From positions 1 to 53,376 of the forward strand of contig JBJEVT010000022.1 in the NCBI GenBank assembly GCA_051884615.1: a stretch of DNA of 53,376 nucleotides, given 5' to 3'. Under the pieces are notes generated by a model. That model saw only the letters and a program-made list of their open reading frames with translations, was not told the origin of the DNA and ran no database searches. This stretch comes from UBA1724 sp051884615. GTDB lineage: Bacteria > Verrucomicrobiota > Lentisphaeria > Oligosphaerales > Oligosphaeraceae. Shown piece by piece: positions 32,918 to 40,333 of the stretch (position 1 is the first letter of the stretch; each line of letters opens with the position of its first letter). The translations under genes were made by a program, and so were the position numbers.

Positions 32918-33031
32918 CTCCCCCCAAAAAAGCCCAGGACGGAACCTCCACGCCTGCGGCGCACACGGAGCACAGGTCGGCGCTGCCGCTTCAACACGGA
33001 GTACACGGAGGGCTGAAGGCGAGGGCGTTCC

Positions 33032-33059
33032 GGCATCCGGTTCCGGATGCCTTGTTGTT
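33032..33059 (+). terminator. Hairpin terminator downstream of the acyl-CoA synthetase
   Basis: GGCATCCGG (33032-33040) and CCGGATGCC (33043-33051) form a perfect 9-bp stem with a TT loop, followed by TTGTTGTT. It lies 114 bases after the stop codon and is the first terminator-like structure on that strand. Confidence 0.6.
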
Positions 33060-33275
33060 CCCGGGAGGCTCCACGGAGAGAGAAAGCTCCTGCCGGAGCC
33101 CCCTCTCTCCATGACCCTCCTTGGGACCACCTCCCTGTCCGGGCAAGCCCGCCCAGGAACGCCCCCCGCCGTGACCAACATCCCTGGGCGGGATGCCCCC
33201 GCCCAGGCACGCCCCCCCAGAGCTATCTATAGGAAGTAACCCCTGGATTTCTACCCCCCCCTAGAGCCTCTGGAG

Positions 33276-33320
33276 CATCCAGGGCATCCAGGGCACCCAG
33301 GGCATCCAGGGCATCCAGCC
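33276..33320. repeat. 9-bp satellite, five units
   Basis: CATCCAGGG is repeated head to tail five times with small changes (third unit CACCCAGGG, last CATCCAGCC). It opens the first copy of the 0.3-kb repeat element. Confidence 0.9.
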
Positions 33321-33372
33321 CTTTGATTCTCCTGGGGAAGAGGATGTCCCGCCGGCCCCCTCCTCAATTTTT

Positions 33373-33400
33373 CGCGCGCATATGCGCGCGTGCGTGCGCG
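33373..33400. repeat. Alternating purine-pyrimidine tract with 18-bp palindrome
   Basis: Twenty-eight bases strictly alternate pyrimidine and purine. The first 18 (33373-33390, CGCGCGCATATGCGCGCG) are a perfect palindrome. Such tracts can adopt left-handed or cruciform DNA. Related tracts occur at about 33665-33680, 33730-33758 and 34061-34087. Confidence 0.8.
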
Positions 33401-33584
33401 GGGTAATCGGATTCCCCACGCCCCCCACCCTGCCGCCCTCACCGTAATGCGGATCGGGAGGACGGCAATCCCATGGGCAGGGAACGCTCAATATTCCCAT
33501 GGACGCCATGCCCATTTCCTGCCCAGGAACGCCCCCTGTTCTTTTGGGAGAAGCAAACTCCCCCGGCTTCCTAGAAAATTCCAG

Positions 33585-33943
33585 CCCATCCAGCCCATCC
33601 AGGGCATCCATCCCCTTGATTCTCCAGGGGAGAGAATCCCCTGCGGGGGGGGCCACTCCTCAATCTCTCGCGCGCATACGCGCACCAAGAAGGACGCCGC
33701 CCACCTGGTGAAATACGTCCTCATCTCTCGTACGCGCGCACATACGCGCGTGCGTGTGCGGGGTAATCGGATTCCCCACGCCCCCCACCCTGCCGCCCTC
33801 ACCGTAATACGGATCGGTAGGACGGCAATCCCATGGGCAGGGAACGCTCAATATTCCCATGGACGCCATGCCCATTTCCCGCCCAGGAACGCCCCCTGTT
33901 CTTTTTTGGGAAGCAAACTCCCCCGGCTTCCTAGAAAATTCCA
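33585..33943. repeat. 0.3-kb repeat element, copy 2 (with extra segment)
   Basis: It has the same order of parts as copy 1: a short 9-bp satellite (33585-33611), an alternating tract, the conserved core (33761-33880) and the CTAGAAAATTCCAG end. It carries an extra segment of about 50 bases between two CG-alternating tracts (about 33680-33730). The core differs from copy 1 by only a few bases, which implies recent duplication or ongoing conversion. Confidence 0.85.
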
Positions 33944-33944
33944 G

Positions 33945-34209
33945 CCCATCTAGCCCATCTAGCCCATCCAGCCCATCCAGCCCATCTAGCCCATCCAGGG
34001 CATCCAGCCCTTTGATTCTCCTGGGGAAGAGGATGTCCCGTCGGCCCCCTCCTCAATTTTTCGCGCGCATATGCGCGCGTGCGCGCGGGGTAATCGGTTT
34101 CCCCACGCCCCCCACCCTGCCGCCCTCACCGTAATGCGGATCGGTAGGACGGCAATCCCATGGGCAGGGAACGCTCAATATTCCCATGGACGCCATGCCC
34201 ATTTCCTGC
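33945..34209. repeat. 0.3-kb repeat element, copy 3 (truncated)
   Basis: It begins with the longest satellite block, seven or eight 9-bp units alternating CCCATCTAG and CCCATCCAG (33945-34010). It continues through the alternating tract (34061-34087) and the core (34088-34207). The core then joins directly to the 168-bp terminator-bearing repeats instead of the CTAGAAAATTCCAG end. Confidence 0.85.
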
Positions 34210-34324
34210 CATTCCCCGCCATGGCGGCGTCCATGCCCATTTCCTGCCATTTCTCGCCATGGAGGCGTCCATGCTCCGTTGACGGAACTTTCCCGTCTGT
34301 TTGCGGAGGGGGGGGAGAAAAGAA

Positions 34325-34360
34325 AAAAGCCGTCCCTTCCCGGAGGAAGAGGCGGCTTTT
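34325..34360 (-). terminator. Terminator hairpin, array unit 1 (farthest from rplI)
   Basis: AAAAGCCG (34325-34332) pairs perfectly with CGGCTTTT (34353-34360). Inner bases TTCC/GGAA extend the stem. It is flanked by A and T runs, so it could act on both strands. Confidence 0.7.
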
Positions 34361-34492
34361 CTTTGCACCATTTCCTGCCATTCCCCGCCATGGCGGCGTC
34401 CATGCCTATTCCATGCTATTTCTCGCCATGGTGGCGCCCAGGCTCCGTTGACGGAACTTTCCCGTCTGTTTGCGGAGGGGGGGAGAAAAGAA

Positions 34493-34528
34493 AAAAGCCG
34501 TCCCTTCCCGGAGGAAGAGGCGGCTTTT
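34493..34528 (-). terminator. Terminator hairpin, array unit 2
   Basis: The same structure as the other two units: AAAAGCCG at 34493-34500 and CGGCTTTT at 34521-34528, with A-rich and T-rich flanks. Confidence 0.7.
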
Positions 34529-34661
34529 CTTTGCACCATTTCCTGCCATTCCTCGCCATGAGGCGTCCATGCCTATTCCTTGCCATTCCCCGCCATGGCG
34601 GCGTCCATAGTCTCTTTGACGGAACTTTCCCGTCTGTTTGCGGAGGGGCGGGAGAAAAGGA

Positions 34662-34697
34662 AAAAGCCGTCCCTTCCCGGAGGAAGAGGCGGCTTTT
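34662..34697 (-). terminator. Terminator hairpin, array unit 3, end of the rplI operon
   Basis: AAAAGCCG (34662-34669) pairs with CGGCTTTT (34690-34697). Read on the minus strand the stem is followed by a T-rich run, 27 bases after the rplI stop. It is the first terminator met by transcripts of the ribosomal protein operon. Confidence 0.8.
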
Positions 34698-34723
34698 CTT
34701 TTGGGTTGCGGAGAGAAGGGAGA

Positions 34724-35179
34724 CTAGTCTTCCTTCTTGGTGATGGTCACCTTCAGGTTGGCCTTCACCTCGCTGGAGAGCTTCACCTCCACGGTGTACT
34801 CGCCCAGCTCCCGGATGTTCTCGTCCAGGACCACGTCAGCCTTGTTGAGTTCCACGCCCTGGGCGTTGACGGCATCGGCGATGACCTGGGAGGAGACGGA
34901 GCCGAAGAGCTTGTCGTTTTCGCCCACAGCCATGGGCAGGACGATGGAGAGGGCCTCCAGCTTGGCGGCCATGGCCTGCGCCACAGCCAGGCGCTCCTCG
35001 CGCTCCTTCTGGAGCTTGAGTTTGCGGGCCTCCACCTGACGGAGGGTGGACTTGTTCACGGGCACGGCCAGCTTGCGGGGGACAAGGTAGTTGCGGGCGT
35101 AACCATCGGCGACCTTGACGATGTCGCCGACCTGACCCAGATCCTTGACATCTTCCAGGAGAATCAGTTCTTTAGACAT
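34724..35179 (-). CDS. rplI: Ribosomal protein bL9
   Basis: bL9 binds 23S rRNA and helps keep the reading frame. The 151-residue protein starts MSKELILLEDVKDLGQVGDIVKV. The N-terminal RNA-binding domain includes DGYARNYLVPRKLAVP. A long connecting helix (about 45-75, RQVEARKLKLQKEREERLAV) and the C-terminal domain ending VEVKLSSEVKANLKVTITKK complete the family layout. It is the last gene of the rpsF-ssb-rpsR-rplI group, 30 bases after rpsR, and is followed by a triplicated terminator. Confidence 0.97.
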   Translation of the reverse strand: MSKELILLEDVKDLGQVGDIVKVADGYARNYLVPRKLAVPVNKSTLRQVEARKLKLQKEREERLAVAQAMAAKLEALSIVLPMAVGENDKLFGSVSSQVIADAVNAQGVELNKADVVLDENIRELGEYTVEVKLSSEVKANLKVTITKKED

Positions 35180-35209
35180 TTTCGTATTCCTTCTTCTGGG
35201 GGTGTGTCA

Positions 35210-35440
35210 CTAGAGAACGAGGCCCATGACGCGAGCCCGCTTGATGGCATTGGCCAGCAGCTTCTGGTGCTTGGTGCAGTTGCCGGTGATGGTGCGGGGC
35301 AGGATGCGTCCGCCTTCGGTCTGGAAACGCTTGAGCAGGTCAACATCCTTGAAGTCCAGCTGGAAGATGTTGTTCTTGCAGAGGCGGCAGGTCTTCTGGC
35401 GCAGAAGCTTCTGACGGCGTTTCGGAGTGATGGTCTTCAT
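35210..35440 (-). CDS. rpsR: Ribosomal protein bS18
   Basis: bS18 pairs with bS6 on the 30S platform. The 76-residue protein reads KTCRLCKNNIFQLDFKDVDLL and RILPRTITGNCTKHQKLLANAIKRARVMGLV, given here in part, the standard S18 core. Cysteines in CRLC and in GNCTKHQ suggest the zinc-binding form of the protein. It lies between ssb and rplI, the common bacterial order. Confidence 0.96.
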   Translation of the reverse strand: MKTITPKRRQKLLRQKTCRLCKNNIFQLDFKDVDLLKRFQTEGGRILPRTITGNCTKHQKLLANAIKRARVMGLVL

Positions 35441-35600
35441 CGTGAAGTTCCTTATTGATTGGTTGGCATTCTTGAAGAAATTCTACCGCTTCCTCCCTTT
35501 CGAGGGGAGGGAACCGCTTCTCCCATGTTCTCAAGAGGCCCCGGGGTGCGCCGTCTCGTCCTGGGTAGGCGGGAGGCGTGGCGTCCTGGGCCGGTGGGAA

Positions 35601-36161
35601 TCAGAAGGGGAGGTCGTCCACCGGGGCGTCCGGGCCGCCGCCCTGCTGTCCTTCCTGGGGGAAGGGGGGCATGGGGGAGGCGGAACGGTACTGGGCGGGG
35701 GGGACGGCGGGGTCGTAGCCATTGGCCGCGGGGGCTGCCGCCGGCATGCCGTAGCCGCCGCGGGGGGCGGGGGCGGGGGCGCCTTGGCGATAGCCGCCTT
35801 CGGGGGCGGCTCCGGGCATGGCGTCTCCCCGGCGGGCGAGCAGCTGCACCATTTCGCAGACCACGCTCAGTCTGCTCCGCTTGGCGCCGGTGGTGCGGTC
35901 ATCCCAGGTCTCATAGCGGAGACGGCCCTCCACGTAGAGGGGGTCGCCGCGATGCACATACTGCTGGATGATTTCCGCGTTGCGCTGGAAAGCGGTCACG
36001 TCCACAAAGCAGGTTTCGTCCACCAACTCGTTTCTGCCGTTGGTGTACTTCCGGCTCATGGCCAGAGTGAAGGATGCCAGCATGCTGCCGCCATTGGTCT
36101 GACGGATTTCCGGGTCGCGGGTGAGATTCCCGATGAGAATGACCTTGTTCACGCTGGGCAT
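35601..36161 (-). CDS. ssb: Single-stranded DNA-binding protein
   Basis: SSB coats single-stranded DNA in replication and repair. The 186-residue protein has an OB fold over about residues 1-108 (NKVILIGNLTRDPEIRQTNG, ETCFVDVTAFQRNAEIIQQY). A flexible Gly/Pro/Ala/Gln-rich linker follows. The acidic tip VDDLPF recruits partner proteins. It lies between rpsF and rpsR. The 160-base gap to rpsR is longer than elsewhere in the operon and shows no obvious signal. Confidence 0.96.
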   Translation of the reverse strand: MPSVNKVILIGNLTRDPEIRQTNGGSMLASFTLAMSRKYTNGRNELVDETCFVDVTAFQRNAEIIQQYVHRGDPLYVEGRLRYETWDDRTTGAKRSRLSVVCEMVQLLARRGDAMPGAAPEGGYRQGAPAPAPRGGYGMPAAAPAANGYDPAVPPAQYRSASPMPPFPQEGQQGGGPDAPVDDLPF

Positions 36162-36256
36162 TTTGATTTCTCCTCTGTTGCTTCTGTGTGGTTCGGAATG
36201 GTGATGCGGTTCGAATGGCTCAGGGGAAAGGGGGAAGAGCGGAGACGGGGCGACGA

Positions 36257-36649
36257 CTACTTCCGGTTGCGGAAGCGGTAGTTGTCGTTGTCAAACTCGT
36301 CCTGGAAGGACTCCTCGCCCAGGACGCTGGCGTCGCGGGGCTTGAAGACCTCGTCGTCCTGTCCGTCCTCGAAGTGGAAGATACCCACGCGGAGGACCGT
36401 GGCGTTGAGGCGATACTTGTCCTTGACGGCGGCGGGGGCGGTGGCGGGCAGTTCCGCCACATAGTCCCAGTAGAGGCCTGCCTTGTGCTTGCCGATGGGG
36501 CGGGCGAAGGTGCGCTTCTCGAAGAACTTGACGCGGCTGATCTGGCCGCCCAGTTCCTGGAGGAAGGCCTGGATGGTGGCGTCGAAGGCCTCTCCATTCC
36601 CCTCGACCTTTGTGGGGTCGAGGATGAACATCAATTCATACTTGGACAC
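36257..36649 (-). CDS. rpsF: Ribosomal protein bS6
   Basis: bS6 is the partner of bS18. The 130-residue protein begins at a GTG (36647-36649) with AGGAG eight bases upstream, inside the end of pth. It reads MSKYELMFILDPTKVEG and later RVKFFEKRTFARPIGKHKAG and YWDYVAELPA. The C-terminal 35 residues are acidic and then basic (FDNDNYRFRNRK), longer than E. coli S6. Its start overlaps the pth stop by 19 bases, so the two genes are linked. Confidence 0.94.
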   Translation of the reverse strand: MSKYELMFILDPTKVEGNGEAFDATIQAFLQELGGQISRVKFFEKRTFARPIGKHKAGLYWDYVAELPATAPAAVKDKYRLNATVLRVGIFHFEDGQDDEVFKPRDASVLGEESFQDEFDNDNYRFRNRK

Positions 36650-37296
36650 GATGATGACTCCTGTGATTTGGAACGGTTGGTTTCAGTCCGTCGGGGGTCT
36701 CCCATCCGGGGGATTTGCCGCATGGCCTCCTCCAGGGAGCGCCGGATGCAGAGGTCCGCGATTTGGGCGGCGACGCCCAGGGCGTCGTCGGGGAGATGGG
36801 GCTCGACGGAAACCCAGGGGGCAAGGACCCATTCCACGATGGGGATGCCCGAGCCGGGTTGCGGTCTCCCAATGCCGACCCTCAGCCGGGGGAAGTCCCG
36901 GGTCTGGAGGGATTCGAGGATGGACGCCAGTCCCCGGTGTCCTCCGGAGGAGCCCCTTTGCCGCAGGCGAAGGTGTCCTTCGGGAAGATCCAGGTCGTCG
37001 CAGAGGACCAGCATTTCCGGGGGAGTGAGCCGGAAGTGGTCCAGGGTTTCCGCGACAGCGTCGCCGCTGAGGTTCATGTAGGTCTCGGGTTTCAGGAGCA
37101 GGACGCTCCGTCCACCCGCGCCGGTCCAGAGGAGGGTTCCCCGTTCCGGCTGCCAGAGGGTTTTTCCGGGGGGGAAGGGGGAGGCCTGGAGGAGGCGATC
37201 CCCCGCCATCCACCCGGCGTTGTGCCGGGTGTTCTGGTATTCCCTCCCGGGATTTCCCAGGCAGACCAGGAGTTTCAGCGGTTTGTCGGCGTTCAT
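36631..37296 (-). CDS. pth: Peptidyl-tRNA hydrolase
   Basis: Pth releases peptides from tRNAs dropped by the ribosome. From the ATG at 37296 the protein has 221 residues (a GTG at 37305 would add three). The catalytic and substrate residues appear in LLVCLGNPGREYQNTRHNAG (Asn and the catalytic His), KPETYMNLSG and LVLCDDLDLPEG, with GHRGLASI further on. The C-terminal 25 residues are Ser/Arg-rich and overlap the rpsF start region. It stands between rplY and rpsF, a common neighbourhood for pth. Confidence 0.94.
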   Translation of the reverse strand: MNADKPLKLLVCLGNPGREYQNTRHNAGWMAGDRLLQASPFPPGKTLWQPERGTLLWTGAGGRSVLLLKPETYMNLSGDAVAETLDHFRLTPPEMLVLCDDLDLPEGHLRLRQRGSSGGHRGLASILESLQTRDFPRLRVGIGRPQPGSGIPIVEWVLAPWVSVEPHLPDDALGVAAQIADLCIRRSLEEAMRQIPRMGDPRRTETNRSKSQESSSCPSMN

Positions 37297-37467
37297 CACG
37301 TTCACCCCGCCAGGAGGAAGGCGAGCTTCGGGAGGCGGGGAGAGGGGTGTCGGAGGGCGGCGGTGTCCGGGGAGCTGGTCTCCGGTCCTTGTCGCCGAAA
37401 GGCCCTCCTGCCGGTCTGTGGACGAGGGGAAGGAGGGCGGGAAAGGAAGGAGTGCGGGGGGAGAAGA

Positions 37468-38085
37468 CTACTTCTTCTCGGGAGCGGGAGCGGCCTCGCC
37501 TTCCGCGGGAGCGGCGGCCTCGGGCTCCTCCATCTTGGTGTGGGGCATCCGCACCTGGAAGACGATCTGGGAGAGGTCGCCCAGGGCCTTGGCGTCGCCG
37601 GGCAGCTTCACATCCGCCACGGTGAGCTCCTGGTCCAGCTGCAGGGCGCTGACATCCACCATGAGAACCTCGGGAATCTCGGCGGGGGAGACCTCGATCT
37701 CCAGCTCGTGGATGACCTGCTCCAGCTGGCCGCCGGCGCGCAGACCCTCGGGCTCGCCCTTGGGCTCCACGGGGATCACCACGCTGACCTTCTCGCCGGC
37801 CTTCACTTCCAGGAAGTCCACGGAGAGGGGGGCGTCGTTGATGGCCTTGTACTGGACGGCCTTGACGATGGCGTTCTTCACGCCCACGCCCTGGATGTCC
37901 AGGGAGACCAGACCGGCGTGATGCTCAATCTTCAGCACCTGGTCCAGGGAGAGTTGGAAGTTGACGTTTTCGGCGCCGCAGGAATAGATGACGGCGGGGA
38001 TGATTCCCTGGGCGCGGAGGCGGCGGGAAGCGTTGGTGCCGAGAGTGTCCCGCTTGGTGGCGGTCAGAGAGATTGCGTTGCTCAT
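37468..38085 (-). CDS. rplY: Ribosomal protein bL25, CTC form
   Basis: bL25 binds 5S rRNA. The 205-residue protein is the long TL5/CTC form, with the 5S-binding N-terminal domain (about 1-95, ATKRDTLGTNASRRLRAQG, PAVIYSCG) and the C-terminal CTC domain (VIPVEPKGEPEGLRAGGQLEQ, LELEVSP-like IHELEIEVSPAEIPE). It ends in an Ala/Glu/Pro-rich tail. No strong ribosome site precedes the ATG. A TATATT hexamer on the minus strand at 38229-38234 could belong to its promoter, which would give a leader of about 140 bases. Confidence 0.95.
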   Translation of the reverse strand: MSNAISLTATKRDTLGTNASRRLRAQGIIPAVIYSCGAENVNFQLSLDQVLKIEHHAGLVSLDIQGVGVKNAIVKAVQYKAINDAPLSVDFLEVKAGEKVSVVIPVEPKGEPEGLRAGGQLEQVIHELEIEVSPAEIPEVLMVDVSALQLDQELTVADVKLPGDAKALGDLSQIVFQVRMPHTKMEEPEAAAPAEGEAAPAPEKK

Positions 38086-38316
38086 GTCAGGTTCGTTTTG
38101 CAGTGTGGTTCGAAGTCGGAATCAACCATTGAAATCGTCCTGGGCCTTCCATCCCGCGGAGGGGAGGGCGGGCTCCATGCCATTCTCCCTGGAGGCGGGG
38201 CCTTGCCAGGTGTGGTGGAAATCCGTGTAATATAGCACAGTTTGTGGGGATGTGGGCTCCGGGAAGAGCCTTCTTTGGAACTTCCCGCGCCGTCCCTGGG
38301 TTTCCCCGGGGGGGGG

Positions 38317-39114
38317 CTAGGCGAAGAGGAGGGTCAGGATGCCCAGGAGCAGGCAATAGGGAGCGAAGAGCCAGATTTTTCCCAGGAAGCGGAGGCGTGC
38401 CAGGAGAGCCAGGGCGCCGTATCCCACCAGAGCGGAGAGGAGGGTGGCGGTGAGGAAGGCGGCGGGGGATTCGCCGGAGGTGGTGGTCAGGGTGAGGATG
38501 TCCTTGGCTTTCAGGAGAATGGAGGCGAGAATCAGGGGCACGGACACCAGGAAGGAGAAGTCGAAGGCCTCCTGGGAGGAGACCTTCAGCCATCGGGCGG
38601 CGGTGTAGGTGGAGCCGGAGCGGCTGACGCCGGGGAGGATGGCGCAGGCCTGTGCCAGTCCGATGCCCAGGGCCTGTTTCCAGCCGGGGGGCGCCGCCTT
38701 GTCCCCGGGGGAGGCGGGCGCCCATTTCAGGCTGAGGAGCACCAGGCCCGTGACCAGGAGGAGCCCCCCGATGACCCGGGGCGCCTGGAAGGCTTCCTCC
38801 AGGACGTCGTGGGCGAGAAGATAGACCATGCCCGCCGGCACGCAGCACAGGACCACCATGCCCGCGTAGCGCCATGCCTCCTTCTCCCGCCGGCACAGGC
38901 CCAGGAGAAGTTGGGCGATGCGCTTCCGGTAGAAGACCAGGACGGCCCCCAGGGTGCCCCCGTGAAGGAGCAGTTCCAGCAGCGGCCCCTCCCCGGAAAA
39001 TTCCAGCCCCAGCCCGTTCTTCAACAGGGCCAGGTGTCCGCTGGAGGAGACGGGGAGAAATTCCGTGAGGCCCTGGAGGATGGCCAGCAGCTGCAGGGAG
39101 AGGAAGGAGGACAT
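38317..39114 (-). CDS. uppP: Undecaprenyl-diphosphatase
   Basis: UppP (BacA) recycles the lipid carrier of peptidoglycan by removing a phosphate from undecaprenyl diphosphate at the membrane. The 265-residue protein has about eight hydrophobic helices. Both family motifs are intact: LQGLTEFLPVSSSGHL near the start, with the catalytic acidic residue and serines, and ILPGVSRSGSTYTAA in the middle with the catalytic arginine. It is the last gene of the lepA-to-uppP minus-strand group, 10 bases after the LptF/G-type permease. Confidence 0.95.
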   Translation of the reverse strand: MSSFLSLQLLAILQGLTEFLPVSSSGHLALLKNGLGLEFSGEGPLLELLLHGGTLGAVLVFYRKRIAQLLLGLCRREKEAWRYAGMVVLCCVPAGMVYLLAHDVLEEAFQAPRVIGGLLLVTGLVLLSLKWAPASPGDKAAPPGWKQALGIGLAQACAILPGVSRSGSTYTAARWLKVSSQEAFDFSFLVSVPLILASILLKAKDILTLTTTSGESPAAFLTATLLSALVGYGALALLARLRFLGKIWLFAPYCLLLGILTLLFA

Positions 39115-39124
39115 GATGGCGGGG

Positions 39125-40321
39125 CTACTGGCGTTTCCAGGCGAGATAGAAGGCTCCGGAGAGCGCCGCCGCCGCGGGGAAGCCCCCGGCGATGGGCCAC
39201 CAGAGATGCCCGCTCTTTCCCAGGACCAGGAACAGGTGGGCGCACAGGGTGTAGAAGACGAAAAGCGCCACCGCCGTCACAAAGCCCCGGACGGGACTGG
39301 TGCGGCCCCGGGGCAGGGTCAGGGCGAAGCCCAGCAGCACGGCGATGAGGGTGGAGAGAGGGGTGGCGAGGCGATGGGCCAATAGGGTCTTGGATAGTTG
39401 TAACTCGTTGGCAGAGAGAAAGATACGCTTTCTTGTCTTGCGCAGCAGGTCCCGGATGGGGGTTTGCTCCAGGGGGGTGGCCTGGATCTGGATGTCCCGC
39501 GGGGATTCCCGGAAGAGTCTGGCCTGGGGGGAGTCCTGGGGGGGATATTCCGGATAGGAGACGGGGAGGGCGGCCAGGGGGAGGTTTCCCTGGTCGTAGT
39601 CATACCGGGTGAGGGTGGTGCGCTGGAAGCGCCAGCATCCCTCCTGGGGGAGATATTCTCCCGTGGCGGCGTTGAGGACCAGGGTGGGGCGTCCCTTTTC
39701 GTCCTGGAGGGTGACATTGACGCCCTGGCAGGCGCCCTCGCTGCGGAAATCGGCGAAGAACCATTCCTGGCGGCTTCTGGGGTTGTAGTAGCTCAGGGAG
39801 TTCCCCTCCCGTTTGGCGGTGGTCTTCTGGTCGGCGGCCTTTGCCTTGGTCTTCCTGGCGGGGTTGTCCAGATAGTCGGCGCGGATCATCTCCGTGAAGC
39901 GGGTGCTTTTGGGGAGGACGCTCTCGTTGAGGAAGAGCATGACGCCGCAGAGCGCCAGAGAGAGGAGCCACACGGGGGTGGCCACGGCCAGGAGGGAGAG
40001 GCCCGCGGAGCGGATGGCGGTGAGCTCCTGGTTCTTGCCCAGGACGATGGTCATCAGGCTGGAGGCCAGGAGGGCGGAGACGGGGATGACCGTCATGAGA
40101 TAATCCGGGGTCCGCGCCAGGAAATAGAGTGCCGTGAGGGAGGCGGGAATGTCCACGCCGCTGAAATCCGGCAGATCGTCGAAGACCGCCAGCAGCATGC
40201 TGATGGCCAGGAAGGCCGTCAGGGAGCCCGCCAGGGGCACGGAGAACTCCCGCAGGAAATGACGGCAGAGCAGGGGGGAGACGCTCCGGGTGGCGGCGGG
40301 GGTGGACGGCAGGGAGGCCAT
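39125..40321 (-). CDS. LptF/LptG-family lipopolysaccharide export permease
   Basis: These permeases pair with the LptB ATPase to pull lipopolysaccharide out of the inner membrane. The 398-residue protein has the six-helix YjgP/YjgQ layout: two helices at about 30-120 and one near 115, a periplasmic beta-jellyroll domain (about 150-300), and three closing helices (about 305-395). Landmarks are FLREFSVPLAGSLTAFLA, a TVIPVSALLASSLMTIVLGKNQELTAIRSAG stretch given in part, and LAHRLATPLSTLIAVLLGFAL. Its presence argues for an outer membrane with LPS. Only one of the pair is in the window. Confidence 0.88.
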   Translation of the reverse strand: MASLPSTPAATRSVSPLLCRHFLREFSVPLAGSLTAFLAISMLLAVFDDLPDFSGVDIPASLTALYFLARTPDYLMTVIPVSALLASSLMTIVLGKNQELTAIRSAGLSLLAVATPVWLLSLALCGVMLFLNESVLPKSTRFTEMIRADYLDNPARKTKAKAADQKTTAKREGNSLSYYNPRSRQEWFFADFRSEGACQGVNVTLQDEKGRPTLVLNAATGEYLPQEGCWRFQRTTLTRYDYDQGNLPLAALPVSYPEYPPQDSPQARLFRESPRDIQIQATPLEQTPIRDLLRKTRKRIFLSANELQLSKTLLAHRLATPLSTLIAVLLGFALTLPRGRTSPVRGFVTAVALFVFYTLCAHLFLVLGKSGHLWWPIAGGFPAAAALSGAFYLAWKRQ

Positions 40322-40333
40322 GAGGAGGGCGCT

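Larger units (their letters stand above)
33276..33583. repeat. 0.3-kb repeat element, copy 1
   Basis: The element consists of the 9-bp satellite, a hairpin-prone CTTTGATTCTCCTGGGG segment, an alternating CG/CA tract (33373-33400) and a conserved core of about 120 bp (33401-33520). After these come a stretch ending CTAGAAAATTCCAG. The core contains GGGGTAATCGGATTCCCC-type and CCCATGGG palindromes. No coding sequence with codon structure was found in it. Confidence 0.85.
34200..34704. repeat. Tandem array of three ~168-bp units downstream of rplI
   Basis: Each unit holds two CATTTCCTGCCATT-type segments with a CGCCATGGCG palindrome, then a GACGGAACTTTCCCGTCTG segment, then a GC-rich hairpin with flanking A and T runs. 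Equivalent hairpin positions are 34325, 34493 and 34662, giving periods of 168 and 169 bases. Units 1 and 2 are nearly identical in their second half. Several frames are open through the array because the period is close to a multiple of three, but the peptides are only repeat translations. Confidence 0.9.

Noticed and set aside
33276..34010. Possible CRISPR array
   Set aside because: The repeats are 9-bp contiguous units without spacers, and no cas gene is near.
33251..34539. Several open frames in both directions through the repeat field (peptides such as MAGNGRKWAWRPWEY)
   Set aside because: They are translations of repeats in every frame, with no ribosome sites, no codon bias and no family similarity.
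33276..34710. Insertion sequence or integron array
   Set aside because: No transposase or integrase frame, no flanking target duplication seen, and the copies are tandem and non-coding.
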